A stretch of 64,000 bases of DNA from Ideonella sp. A 288 (GTDB taxonomy: Bacteria > Pseudomonadota > Gammaproteobacteria > Burkholderiales > Burkholderiaceae_C), in assembly GCF_002198735.1 (NCBI RefSeq), contig NZ_MWLO01000146.1, forward strand, positions 17,014-81,013. Reading direction: 5' to 3'. A program made the translations under genes and the position numbers. Position 1 is the first letter of the stretch. The number at the start of each line of letters is the position of its first letter. The notes below the pieces were generated by a model that was given only the letters and a program-made list of their open reading frames with translations, ran no database searches and was not told the origin of the DNA. Positions 53,922 through 62,411 of the stretch are shown here, piece by piece.

Positions 53922-54784
53922 GGCATGGACTCCATCGGATGGGCAGGATCGCCCGGCACAGTGTGGCAGGGGCCGGGCAGCAGACCTTGCCGAACCTCAT
54001 CTGTTGCGCCGACATCGATCGGCTTGAACTCGTCGAAGCCGTCGGCCTCGCCCTTGTCGGCCAGGCCCCGCGCCTGGCACACCACGCGCATCGGGCGACG
54101 GCCGGGGCGATGGACAGTGAAGTCGTGCCGGCAGTGCAGGTGTCCGTGCAGCCACAGATCGGCCAATGGCAGCAGGTCCTCGTCGGCATTGCAGAAGCTT
54201 GCCGTGCCGGGTTGGCGGCCGTAGCGTGGGTCGGCGCAGCGCAGGCTGGGCGCAAAGTGCGTGATGACCACGGTATCGTCCCAGCGGCCCTGCGGCGGCT
54301 CGTGCAGTTCGTCTTCGAGCCAGCGCCGACAGGCCAACGACTCGTTGCGCATCACCTCGGCGTCGATGGGCACGCCCTGGCGGGTGGCGGCCATCAACCG
54401 CAGGAAGTAGGCAGACGCCCGCATGGCGCGATCGCGCTGCGCACTGCCCAGACCGTCGAAATCGGACCAGCGCACGGTGCCGACGAAGCGCACCCGGCGT
54501 CCGGCGGCGCTGGTGACCACCCAGCGCTCGCGTTCGAGCAGGCGGATGCCCAGGCTGTCGCAGCGTTCGCGCAGACCGGCCCAGGCATCGCCCAGGTCGC
54601 GGCCGTCGAACTCGTGATTGCCCGCCACCATCAGCACCGGCACGGGCCAGCCGGCAAAGCGGTCGAGCTGGGCCCAGGTGGCGTCGATGTCGCCGCCGAG
54701 TACCAGAAGCTCGGCATCCGGTGATGGACGAGGCTCGAAGGACTCGGTCTCGAGGTGCAGGTCGGACAGCAGTTGCAGGCGCAT
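53918..54784 (-). CDS. Calcineurin-like metallophosphoesterase
   Basis: This 288-residue phosphoesterase has the metal-binding motifs in order: DLHLE near residue 8, GGDID near 30, GNHEF near 55, and HGHLH near 215. It is a cytoplasmic enzyme whose substrate cannot be inferred. It is coupled to the UspA gene downstream, and the pckG gene lies upstream on the same strand behind a strong hairpin at 54800-54828. Confidence 0.9.
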   Translation of the reverse strand: MRLQLLSDLHLETESFEPRPSPDAELLVLGGDIDATWAQLDRFAGWPVPVLMVAGNHEFDGRDLGDAWAGLRERCDSLGIRLLERERWVVTSAAGRRVRFVGTVRWSDFDGLGSAQRDRAMRASAYFLRLMAATRQGVPIDAEVMRNESLACRRWLEDELHEPPQGRWDDTVVITHFAPSLRCADPRYGRQPGTASFCNADEDLLPLADLWLHGHLHCRHDFTVHRPGRRPMRVVCQARGLADKGEADGFDEFKPIDVGATDEVRQGLLPGPCHTVPGDPAHPMESMP

Positions 54785-54799
54785 GGCGCCGGCAGTCTA

Positions 54800-54828
54800 G
54801 CGGGCCGTCGTCTTGCGAGACGGCCCGC
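54800..54828 (-). terminator. Probable pckG terminator hairpin
   Basis: GCGGGCCGTC (54800-54809) pairs perfectly with GACGGCCCGC (54819-54828). No U-run follows, so termination strength is uncertain. Confidence 0.5.
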
Positions 54829-54846
54829 CCCTGCGCTGGAGGGGCA

Positions 54847-56718
54847 TCAGGCCGCCAGCATCTGCTCGATCTGGCGCTTGGTGTCGAGCAGTTGCGACGG
54901 CAGGCGCGACGCAAGCTGCTGGAACAGTTCGCCGTGCAGCGTCAACTCTTGCGTCCAGGCGGCACGGTCGATCGAGATCACCGACTGGTACTGCTCGCGG
55001 GTGAAGTCGAGGCCGGCCCAGCTGAGGTCGTCGTAGCGCGGGCTGACGCCGAAGACGTTCTCCTCGCCACCGGCACTGCCCTCGACGCGCTCGAGCATCC
55101 ACTTCAGCACGCGCATGTTGTCGCCGTAGCCGGGCCAGACGAACTTGCCGTCGGCGCCCTTGCGGAACCAGTTGACGCAATAGATGCGCGGCAGGCGGGC
55201 GCCCCCCGGGCCGGCGCTGAGCGTTTCACCCATCTTCAGCCAGTGCGCGAAGTGGTCGCCCATGTGGTAACCCATGAACGGCAGCATCGCGAACGGGTCG
55301 CGGCGCACGACGCCCTGCGCGCCGGCCGCCGCGGCGGTGGTCTCAGAGCCCATGGTGGCGGCCATGTACACGCCTTCGGCCCAGTTGCGAGCCTCGGTGA
55401 CCAGCGGCACGGTGGTGGAGCGGCGCCCACCGAAGATGAAGGCGTCGATCGGATAGCCCTCGGGCGAATCCCACATCGGGTCGAGCACCGGGTTGTTGGT
55501 GGCCGACACGGTGAAGCGCGAGTTCGGGTGCGCGGCCTTGGCGCCGGTGTCCTTGGCGACCTGCGGCGTCCAGTCCTTGCCCTGCCAGTCGATCAGGTGC
55601 TGCGGCACCTCGCCGTCCATGCCTTCCCACCACACGTCGCCATCGTCGGTGAGGGCCACGTTGGTGAAGATGACGTCGCGCTTGAGCGAATCCATGCAGT
55701 TCGGATTCGTCTTGTAGTTGGTGCCCGGGGCCACGCCGAAGTAGCCGGCCTCGGGGTTGATGGCGTACAGGCGGCCATCGGCGCCCGGCTTGATCCAGGC
55801 GATGTCGTCGCCGACGGTGGTGACCTTCCAGCCGTCCAGGCTCTTGGGCGGCACCAGCATGGCGAAGTTGGTCTTGCCGCAGGCGCTGGGGAAGGCGGCG
55901 GCCACGTGGTACTTCTTGCCCACCGGCGAGGTGACGCCCAGGATCAGCATGTGCTCGGCCAGCCAGCCCTGGTCGCGGCCCATGGTGCTGGCGATGCGCA
56001 AGGCGAAGCACTTCTTGCCCAGCAGCGCGTTGCCGCCGTAGCCCGAACCGTAGCTCCAGATCTCGCGTGTCTCGGGGTAGTGGACGATGTACTTGGTGGG
56101 GTTGCAGGGCCAGGCGGCGCTCTTCTGGCCCGGCTCGAGCGGCGCGCCCACGGTGTGCATGCAGGGCACGAAGGCGCCGTCTTCACCGAGCACGTCGTAC
56201 ACGGCCTTGCCCATGCGGGTCATGATGCGCATGTTGACGGCGACGTAGGCGCTGTCGGACAGCTCGACGCCGATGTGCGCGATGTGCGAGCCCAGCGGGC
56301 CCATCGAGAACGGCACCACGTACATCGTGCGGCCGCGCATGCAGCCCTTGAACAGGGCCTTCTCGCCGCTTTGCAGCAGCGTGCGCATCTCGGCCGGCGC
56401 CATCCAGTTGTTGGTCGGGCCGGCGTCTTCCTTGCGTTCGGAGCAGATGAAGGTGCGGTCCTCGACGCGGGCCACGTCGCTGGGGTCGCTGCAGGCCAGG
56501 AAGCTGTTCGGGCGCAGCTCGGGGTTGAGTTTCTTGAAGGTGCCGGCCGCCACCAGCTCGGCGCACAGCCGGTCGTACTCGGCCTGCGAGCCGTCGCACC
56601 ACACCACGTCGGCGGCACCGGTGAGGGCGGCCATCTCGGCCACCCAGGCCACCAGGCGCGGGTGCTTCACATGGGCGGGAACGTTCAGGCGCAGGCCTTC
56701 CATCACGGGCTTGTTCAT
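54847..56718 (-). CDS. pckG: Phosphoenolpyruvate carboxykinase (GTP)
   Basis: This 623-residue enzyme converts oxaloacetate and GTP to PEP, CO2 and GDP, the first committed step of gluconeogenesis. It shows the kinase-1a motif FPSACGKTN with the reactive Cys, the metal and nucleotide-binding DDIAWIKPG, the substrate block [18 protein letters not shown] and WKVTTVGDD. The length is typical for the GTP class. A GGAG five bases before ATG 56718 sets the start. A U-run terminator lies 25 bases upstream, inside the leader. Confidence 0.97.
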   Translation of the reverse strand: MNKPVMEGLRLNVPAHVKHPRLVAWVAEMAALTGAADVVWCDGSQAEYDRLCAELVAAGTFKKLNPELRPNSFLACSDPSDVARVEDRTFICSERKEDAGPTNNWMAPAEMRTLLQSGEKALFKGCMRGRTMYVVPFSMGPLGSHIAHIGVELSDSAYVAVNMRIMTRMGKAVYDVLGEDGAFVPCMHTVGAPLEPGQKSAAWPCNPTKYIVHYPETREIWSYGSGYGGNALLGKKCFALRIASTMGRDQGWLAEHMLILGVTSPVGKKYHVAAAFPSACGKTNFAMLVPPKSLDGWKVTTVGDDIAWIKPGADGRLYAINPEAGYFGVAPGTNYKTNPNCMDSLKRDVIFTNVALTDDGDVWWEGMDGEVPQHLIDWQGKDWTPQVAKDTGAKAAHPNSRFTVSATNNPVLDPMWDSPEGYPIDAFIFGGRRSTTVPLVTEARNWAEGVYMAATMGSETTAAAAGAQGVVRRDPFAMLPFMGYHMGDHFAHWLKMGETLSAGPGGARLPRIYCVNWFRKGADGKFVWPGYGDNMRVLKWMLERVEGSAGGEENVFGVSPRYDDLSWAGLDFTREQYQSVISIDRAAWTQELTLHGELFQQLASRLPSQLLDTKRQIEQMLAA

Positions 56719-56743
56719 CGCTACTCCAATCGTCAAGGGATGC

Positions 56744-56800
56744 AAAAAAAGCGGAATTGGGCCAGACCCGCCGTCAGGCGCGGGGCTGGCCCAATGCCGC
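56744..56800 (-). terminator. Intrinsic terminator within the pckG leader (possible attenuator)
   Basis: On the minus strand a long stem (UUGGGCCAG pairs with CUGGCCCAA; outer GCGG pairs with CCGC; inner CCCGC pairs with GCGGG) is followed by seven U residues, ending 25 bases before the pckG start codon. No gene lies upstream on that strand. Confidence 0.7.
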
Positions 56801-56922
56801 TGCAACTCGGGATGCTGAGAAGCGATCCACTGCGTCCGGGTGGGGACGCAACGGGTGGCCGTGCGGCCGGCAGGCGGGATGGCCGACGCTGCTGGAGCAG
56901 GATTGTCTTTTGAGTGTAATGG

Positions 56923-56935
56923 GGTGGTAACCACC
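56923..56935. promoter_or_regulatory. Inverted repeat upstream of pckG
   Basis: GGTGGT-A-ACCACC is a perfect 6-bp inverted repeat with a 1-base center in the pckG/MOSC divergent region. It may be a repressor or activator site. Confidence 0.4.
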
Positions 56936-57040
56936 AGGGATTGGGGGGTTATGCAGATCAGTCATGACTTAATGCGCGCCAGTGCACACGCGACCGCCCG
57001 CTAGCATGGCGGCCTGCCCGTTGCCCAGACCGATCTGCCC

Positions 57041-57625
57041 ATGGCCCCCACGACCTTCCAGGTGCTCAGCGTCAACATCGCCCAGGCCAGGCTCGTCACC
57101 ATCCAGGGCCTGGACGTGCTCACGGCCATGGGCAAGGCTTCGGTGCCAGGCCCGGTCGAGGTGCGGCCCCTCGGCCTGGCCGGCGACGAGCAGGCCGACC
57201 AGACCGTGCATGGCGGCCTGTCCAAGGCAATCTACGCCTACCCGGTGGTGCACTACGCGTTCTGGCAAACGGTGCGGGCACAGGCCCAGGTGGCGGCACC
57301 CGACCAAGCGCTGGCGCCCGGCGCGATGGGCGAGAACCTGACGCTGGCAGGCCTGCAGGAAGGCCAGCTGTGGATCGGCGACCGCCTGCGCCTGCCCGGC
57401 TGCGTGCTGGCGGTGAGCGAGCCGCGCATGCCCTGCTACAAGTTCAGTGCGGCGATGGGCTTTCCGCAGGCGGTGTCGTTGATGGCGCAGTCGGGCTACT
57501 CCGGCGTCTACCTGGCGGTCATCGAACCCGGCACGGTGGGCGCCGGCGAGGTGGGCGAGCTGCTGCCGGGGCCGCGCGAGGTGAACCTGCGCGAGCTCTT
57601 TTTATCCCGCATGGGACGGCGCTAG
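57041..57625 (+). CDS. MOSC-domain protein (YiiM-like)
   Basis: This 194-residue protein has the MOSC pattern: an N-terminal VRPLGLAGDEQADQTVHGG, then IYAYPVVHYAFW, MGENLTLAGL, and the conserved Cys in PRMPCYKFS. YiiM-type MOSC proteins reduce N-hydroxylated bases using the molybdenum cofactor. Molybdopterin supply fits a nitrogen fixer but does not prove a link. ATG 57041 was chosen as the first start of the frame. Confidence 0.92.
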   Translation: MAPTTFQVLSVNIAQARLVTIQGLDVLTAMGKASVPGPVEVRPLGLAGDEQADQTVHGGLSKAIYAYPVVHYAFWQTVRAQAQVAAPDQALAPGAMGENLTLAGLQEGQLWIGDRLRLPGCVLAVSEPRMPCYKFSAAMGFPQAVSLMAQSGYSGVYLAVIEPGTVGAGEVGELLPGPREVNLRELFLSRMGRR

Positions 57626-57667
57626 GCGCGCCGGCGGTCGGGCTGCGGCCCCGGCAGGGCGGAGCGC

Positions 57668-59539
57668 TCAGGCCGACTCGACCCGATTGCGTCCGCCGGC
57701 CTTGGCGCGGTAGAGCGCTCCGTCGGCGCGCCCGAGCACGGCGCCGAGGTTGTCGCCGGGCTGCGTGAGCGTGACGCCGACGCTCACCGTGACCCGGCGT
57801 TCGCCCAGCCACTGCGACAGGTCGACCGCGGCCACTGCCTCGCGCAGGTGTTCGCCGACGGCCAGCGCCTGGACCAGCGAGGTGCGGGTGAGCACCGCCA
57901 CGAACTCCTCGCCGCCGAGGCGGCCCAGCACCACGCCCGGCGGTGCGTGCAGCCGCCAGGCCGCCGCCACGCCGCGCAGCACCTCGTCGCCGACCAGGTG
58001 GCCGTGCTCGTCGTTGATGCGCTTGAAGTGGTCGATGTCCAGGATCAGCAGCGCGCCATCGGATTGGCCGCGGGCGACCAGCGACTGCAGCGTGTACAGC
58101 GCCTGGCGGCGGTTGGGCAGGCCGGTGAGCTCGTCGGTCATCGCCAGGGCGCGCATGTGGCGGCCGGTCTCGCGCTGGCGCCAGGCCAGCACGCCCAGCG
58201 CCACGGCCAGCGCGGAGGCCAGCACCGCGGTCACGATCTGCAGCGTGGCCGCGCGGCGCTGGCCGGCCAAGGCCAGTTCGTTGGCCTGGTTCTCGCGATG
58301 CAGCAGCTGGTTCTCGCGGTCGCGCGCCTCGATGTCGAACTGCGCCTTCATCGTCGCGAAGCGGTTGTCGATCTGGCGCCGCAGCAGGTCTTGCGAGATC
58401 TGGCGCGCCCGTGCCTGCAGCTCGTAGGCCTGGCGCCAGTCGCCCATGTCGGCCAGCGTGCGGGCCTGCTCGTCCAGCGCCAGGCCCTTGTCGACACTGG
58501 CCTCGCTGCGATGGAACAGTTCGCTGGCCTCGCGCAGCGCCGGCAGGCCCTCCGCGGGACGTCGCAGCAGCCGCAGCGCGATACCGCGCTGAACCAGCAA
58601 CTGGGCCCGCAGCGACTCGTCGGGCATCTTGCCGAACAGGCGCTGCCCTTCCTCGACCAGCTCGAGCGCCCGCGTGCCGTCGCCCTTGGCATTGCGCACG
58701 CTGGCCAGGCCGCGCAGCGCATAGATCTGCCCGCGGGTGAAGGCCAACTCGCGGGCCTGCGCCAGCACCTGCTCGAAATGCCGCGCTGCGCTGTCCCATT
58801 GGCCTTGCCGCTCAAGATTGCGGGCCAGGTTGTGCTGGGCCACCAGCCGCTCGCGCGAGGCCACGGTGGACGGCATCGCCCGCATCACGTCGTCGTAGTA
58901 GCGCTGCGCTTCGTCGACCGCGCCCATGCGGCTGTACAGCCCGGCGACGGCGCTCGTCGTCGTGCGCATCTCCACCGCCAGTTGCAGCCGCTCGTACAGC
59001 GACAGCGTGCGCTTCAGGTCGGCTAGGCCGGCCGGAAAATCGCCGACCACGCCGCGCAGGTAGCCGCGCAGGTACAGCACGTCGGCCAGGCGGCGGTCGT
59101 CGCCGGCGGCCTCGGCCACGCTCACCGCCTGCTCGTAAAGCGCCATCGCGCGGGTGTTGTCGCCCTCGCCCTCATGCAGTTCGCCGTCGCAGGCCAGCAT
59201 GCCCGCGCGCAGGCTGGACGGGCTCGACGGCGGCAGCAGCGCATTCAGCCGGTCGAGCTCCCGGCGCGTCGCCTCGCGGTCGTTCTCGCTGAAGTAGCCG
59301 CAGCGCAGCACCCGCACCTTGGCCTCGCGCTCGGTGTCGGGATGTCGGGCCAGCAGGGCCAGGGACTCGTCGGTCAGCTGCTTCAGCGTGGCCGGCGCGG
59401 TGCGCATCGCGGCCTTTGCGCGGTCGTGCAGGCTGTCGAGGGTGGCGGCCACATCGTCCTGCGGCGTCGAGGCCGGCTGGGCCCGGGCGCACCCCATTCC
59501 GACGGCGAGCAGGAGGCACAGGAGCGGGAGCGGTGTCAT
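57668..59539 (-). CDS. Membrane-bound TPR-GGDEF diguanylate cyclase
   Basis: This 623-residue protein has a signal peptide (MTPLPLLCLLLAVGMGCARA), about 370 residues of TPR-like repeats in the periplasm, one transmembrane helix (ATLQIVTAVLASALAVALGVLAW), and a cytoplasmic GGDEF domain with GGEEF. The residues five positions before GGEEF are PPGV, not RxxD, so it lacks the product-inhibition I-site. This suggests a cyclase that senses extracytoplasmic signals without feedback control. The related cyclase at 38.2 kb has an I-site. Confidence 0.9.
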   Translation of the reverse strand: MTPLPLLCLLLAVGMGCARAQPASTPQDDVAATLDSLHDRAKAAMRTAPATLKQLTDESLALLARHPDTEREAKVRVLRCGYFSENDREATRRELDRLNALLPPSSPSSLRAGMLACDGELHEGEGDNTRAMALYEQAVSVAEAAGDDRRLADVLYLRGYLRGVVGDFPAGLADLKRTLSLYERLQLAVEMRTTTSAVAGLYSRMGAVDEAQRYYDDVMRAMPSTVASRERLVAQHNLARNLERQGQWDSAARHFEQVLAQARELAFTRGQIYALRGLASVRNAKGDGTRALELVEEGQRLFGKMPDESLRAQLLVQRGIALRLLRRPAEGLPALREASELFHRSEASVDKGLALDEQARTLADMGDWRQAYELQARARQISQDLLRRQIDNRFATMKAQFDIEARDRENQLLHRENQANELALAGQRRAATLQIVTAVLASALAVALGVLAWRQRETGRHMRALAMTDELTGLPNRRQALYTLQSLVARGQSDGALLILDIDHFKRINDEHGHLVGDEVLRGVAAAWRLHAPPGVVLGRLGGEEFVAVLTRTSLVQALAVGEHLREAVAAVDLSQWLGERRVTVSVGVTLTQPGDNLGAVLGRADGALYRAKAGGRNRVESA

Positions 59540-59594
59540 CTCGGCGCGCAGGCAATCCCGTCATTGTCACCGTGTCAACCGTATCGAGTTGTGA

Positions 59595-60647
59595 CTACCG
59601 GTGAGCCGGGCCGTGCAACCACCGGAACAGGGGGCCGGTGAGCGTGAGCACCGCCACGTAGCGCGCCACCTGGAAAGCCGTGACCACCGGCACCCCCAGG
59701 CCCAGCACCGAGGCCGTGATGGCCACCTCGGCGATGCCGCCCGGCGCGGTCGCCAGCACCAGCGTGGCGGGGTGCAGGCCCAGCAGGCCGGCCAGTGCCG
59801 CGCCGAATGCTGCCGATGCCGCCAGCATCGCCAGCGTGCCCGCGGCCACCGCCGCCAGCCAGCGGGGCGCGCTGTGCACGAAGGTCGGCGTGAAGCGGGT
59901 GCCCAGTGCCACGGCGATGGCCAGTTGCGCGGCATTGGACAGTTCGCGCGGCAACGCCGAGCCGGCCAGCCCCAGCCCGGTGAGGGTGGCCGAGGCCGCC
60001 AGCGCCCCCAGCACCCAGGGGTTGGGAGCGCCGAGCCGCCGCATCGCCAGGCCGCCGGCGGCGCTGGCGGCCAGCAGCACGGCCAGGCCCGCTGGATGCA
60101 CCTGCTGGCGCGCCGTGGCGGCCAGGTCAGCGCCGTGCACGTCCAGCGCCTGCAGCGTGAAGGGCACGATGACGACCACCAGCAGCACACGCAGGGAATG
60201 GGCCGCCGCCACGCGGTCGACCTGTGCGCCGGCGCGTTCGGCCAGCACCGCCATCTCCGACGCGCCGCCGATGGCCGCGGCAAAGAACGCCGTGCTCCGC
60301 GCCAGCCCGCCGTCGCGGCCGCGCTGCGACCACCACAGGAAGCGGTAGAAGCCGAAGCCCAGGGCCAGCGCCCAGGCCACGCCCAGCGCGATGGCCGGCG
60401 CCAGCGTCGCGAGGACCCCCAGCACCGGCGGCGTGAAGTACAGGCCCAGCGCGGTGCCGATGAGCCACTGGCCGGCGTTGCGCAGGCGGTTCGAGGCCGC
60501 CAGCGGTGCGCCGGCCACGCTGCCAGCGGCGGTGACCAGCAGCGGCCCGATCATCCACGGCAGGGGCACGTGCAGGCCCTGCGCCGCCGCACCGGCCAAC
60601 GCGGCCAGCGCGAGCGTGGCCGCGATGCGGACGGCCGGCGGCCTCAC
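59595..60647 (-). CDS. AbrB-family membrane protein
   Basis: This 350-residue inner-membrane protein has about ten hydrophobic segments and the duplicated AbrB_dom-type Gly/Pro-rich motifs (LPWMIGPLLVTAAGS and NPWVLGALAASATLTG, plus GGASEMAVLAERAG and PGGIAEVAITASVLG). E. coli AbrB affects aidB expression, and the family is of poorly known transport function. The GTG at 60647 was chosen as start; no ATG precedes the first segment in frame. It follows the OYE gene by about 30 bp and may be co-transcribed. Confidence 0.9.
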   Translation of the reverse strand: MRPPAVRIAATLALAALAGAAAQGLHVPLPWMIGPLLVTAAGSVAGAPLAASNRLRNAGQWLIGTALGLYFTPPVLGVLATLAPAIALGVAWALALGFGFYRFLWWSQRGRDGGLARSTAFFAAAIGGASEMAVLAERAGAQVDRVAAAHSLRVLLVVVIVPFTLQALDVHGADLAATARQQVHPAGLAVLLAASAAGGLAMRRLGAPNPWVLGALAASATLTGLGLAGSALPRELSNAAQLAIAVALGTRFTPTFVHSAPRWLAAVAAGTLAMLAASAAFGAALAGLLGLHPATLVLATAPGGIAEVAITASVLGLGVPVVTAFQVARYVAVLTLTGPLFRWLHGPAHR

Positions 60648-60678
60648 ACCGGCCACACCGGTGCGGCACCGCGCATGC

Positions 60679-61770
60679 TCAGCCGGCGAGTGCCGGGTAG
60701 TCGGTGTAGCCCTCGGCGCCGCCGCCGTAGAGCCGCGGCATGTCCAGCGCGTTGAGCGGCGCATCGGCGCGCAGGCGCTGCACCAGGTCGGGGTTGGCGA
60801 TGTAGGCCTTGCCGAAGGCCACCAGGTCGGCCGCGCCGGAGGCCACGGCCTCCAGCGCCATGGTCCGGTTGTAGCCGTTGTTGACCATCCAGGCGCCGGA
60901 GAAATCGCGGCGCAGCGCGGCATAGTCGAAGGGCGCCACGCCCTGGGCGCTGAGGTCGCGCGGGCCACCCGTCTGGCCTTCGATCAGGTGCAGGAAGGCC
61001 AGCTTCAGCGGCGCCAGCGCGCGCACCACGTGGCCATACAGCGCTGCGGGGTTGCTGTCCTGCCCGGCGTCATTGACCGGCGTGACCGGCGACAGCCGCA
61101 GGCCGGTGCGCCCGCCGCCGATCTCGGCCGCCACGGCCTTCATCACCTCCAGCAGCAGTCGCGCGCGGTTCTCGATGGAGCCGCCGTAGGCGTCGGTGCG
61201 GTCGTTGATGCTGTCGCGCAGGAACTGCTCGAGCAGGTAGCCGTTGGCGCCATGCACCTCGACGCCGTCGAAGCCGGCGTCCATCGCGCAGCGCGCGGCA
61301 TGGCGGTAGGCCGCCACCACCCCGGGCAGCTCGTCGGTGCGCAGCGCGCGCGGGGTCGAGGTGGGCACGAAGCCCGCAGCTGTGAAGGTCTTGCCGTGCG
61401 CGGGCCGGGCCGTGGACGACACCGGGGCCGCGCCGCCGGGCTGCAGGCTGGTGTGCGAGATGCGGCCCACGTGCCAGAGCTGGATCACGATGCGGCCGCC
61501 TTCGGCATGCACCGCGTCGGTCACCGCGCGCCAGCCGGCCACCTGGGCGGGCGAGTGGATGCCGGGGGTGTCGAGGTAGCCCTGGCCTTCGGGGCAGACC
61601 TGGCTGGCCTCGGTGACGATCAGCCCGGCGTTGGCACGCTGGCGGTAGTACTCCACCATGAGTGCATTGGGAATGGTGCCGGTGGCGCGGTTGCGCGTCA
61701 GCGGCGCCATGACGATGCGGTTGGCGACGTCGATGTCGCCGAGGCGGAAGGGATCGAAGAGGGTGCTCAT
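60679..61770 (-). CDS. Old Yellow Enzyme-type alkene reductase (NemA-like)
   Basis: This 363-residue FMN enzyme reduces activated C=C bonds and nitro groups. It shows RIVMAPLTRNRA, the substrate-binding HGAN motif (EVHGANGYLLEQFLRDSINDRTDAYGGS), the FMN block RLSPVTPVNDAG and the C-terminal YTDYPALAG. ATG 61770 begins with the conserved MSTLFDPFRLG. Its physiological substrate is unknown; detoxification is the usual assignment. Confidence 0.95.
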   Translation of the reverse strand: MSTLFDPFRLGDIDVANRIVMAPLTRNRATGTIPNALMVEYYRQRANAGLIVTEASQVCPEGQGYLDTPGIHSPAQVAGWRAVTDAVHAEGGRIVIQLWHVGRISHTSLQPGGAAPVSSTARPAHGKTFTAAGFVPTSTPRALRTDELPGVVAAYRHAARCAMDAGFDGVEVHGANGYLLEQFLRDSINDRTDAYGGSIENRARLLLEVMKAVAAEIGGGRTGLRLSPVTPVNDAGQDSNPAALYGHVVRALAPLKLAFLHLIEGQTGGPRDLSAQGVAPFDYAALRRDFSGAWMVNNGYNRTMALEAVASGAADLVAFGKAYIANPDLVQRLRADAPLNALDMPRLYGGGAEGYTDYPALAG

Positions 61771-61890
61771 GCCGCGGAGCTTATCCGCCCGGCCTCCCGG
61801 CCGGCTGTCACCCCGGGGTCGGTGAACCCGGGCCTGCCCGACTGCGACAGGCCCGGGGCCGACACTTCCCCTCCCAGGATCACAAGAACA

Positions 61891-61940
61891 CGCCGGGCCG
61901 CCCCAAGTCTTCTGGACCCCCATGGGGGGCGGGCTGGGCG
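61891..61940. repeat. Dispersed copy related to the 85-bp repeat
   Basis: CGCCGGGCCGCCCCAAG (61891-61907) is identical to part of the 38-kb repeat unit, and GGGCTGGGC follows a CCCCC-AT-GGGGG hairpin. It lies at the 3' side of the ferredoxin gene and may act in termination. Confidence 0.7.
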
Positions 61941-61943
61941 CAC

Positions 61944-62291
61944 TCAGAACTTGACCAGGATGTCCTCGTTGCGGACGATGAACTGGCAGGCCAGCCGGTA
62001 GGGCGGCGGGATGTCGTTGGTTTCGGCCTGCTCGATCTGCTCTGGCGTGATCTTGCCGGAGTAGCGCAGCACAGTCTTTTCCTTCTCGGTCAGCGCCACG
62101 CCGTAGGGGCGCTTGCCCGACAGCACGGTCACCTGCAGGATGCAGGAGCCGCACTCGCCGTTCTGGCACTCGAAGTCGAGCGGGATCTTGTGCGCCTGGG
62201 CCACCGCCAGCAACGACTGCGTGTCGCCGGCCACGGCGTACACCGTGAGGTCCTTCTGCATGCGGGGGGATGAAAACGTAACGTTGGCCAT
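61944..62291 (-). CDS. 2Fe-2S ferredoxin resembling Shethna FeSII (nitrogenase-protection protein)
   Basis: This 115-residue plant-type ferredoxin has cluster Cys at 42, 47, 50 and 102 (FECQNGECGSCILQV and RLACQ). Its start MANVTFSSPRMQK, the LTEKEKTVLR stretch and DIPPPYRLACQFIVRNEDILV resemble the Azotobacter Shethna protein II (FeSII) from memory. FeSII forms a complex with nitrogenase under oxygen stress and shields it. Lying directly after nifK on the same strand, with 120 bp between, it would fit this job; it may also be an electron donor. Confidence 0.85.
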   Translation of the reverse strand: MANVTFSSPRMQKDLTVYAVAGDTQSLLAVAQAHKIPLDFECQNGECGSCILQVTVLSGKRPYGVALTEKEKTVLRYSGKITPEQIEQAETNDIPPPYRLACQFIVRNEDILVKF

Positions 62292-62363
62292 GTCTAACCT
62301 TGATGATTCGTTGGCGAACCCAGCGGACGCCGTGGAACCGGCTTTGCCGGGCCACTGGCGGCG

Positions 62364-62397
62364 CCCCCCTCGAGGGGGGAGCGCCCTTCGGCGCTCC
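62364..62397 (-). promoter_or_regulatory. Two adjacent GC-rich hairpins between nifK and the ferredoxin gene
   Basis: CCCCCC-TCGA-GGGGGG (62364-62379) overlaps by two bases GGAGCGCC-CTTC-GGCGCTCC (62378-62397). No U-run follows. They may protect the nifK 3' end or lower downstream expression. Confidence 0.55.
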
Positions 62398-62411
62398 GGG
62401 GGGTGGGCCGG

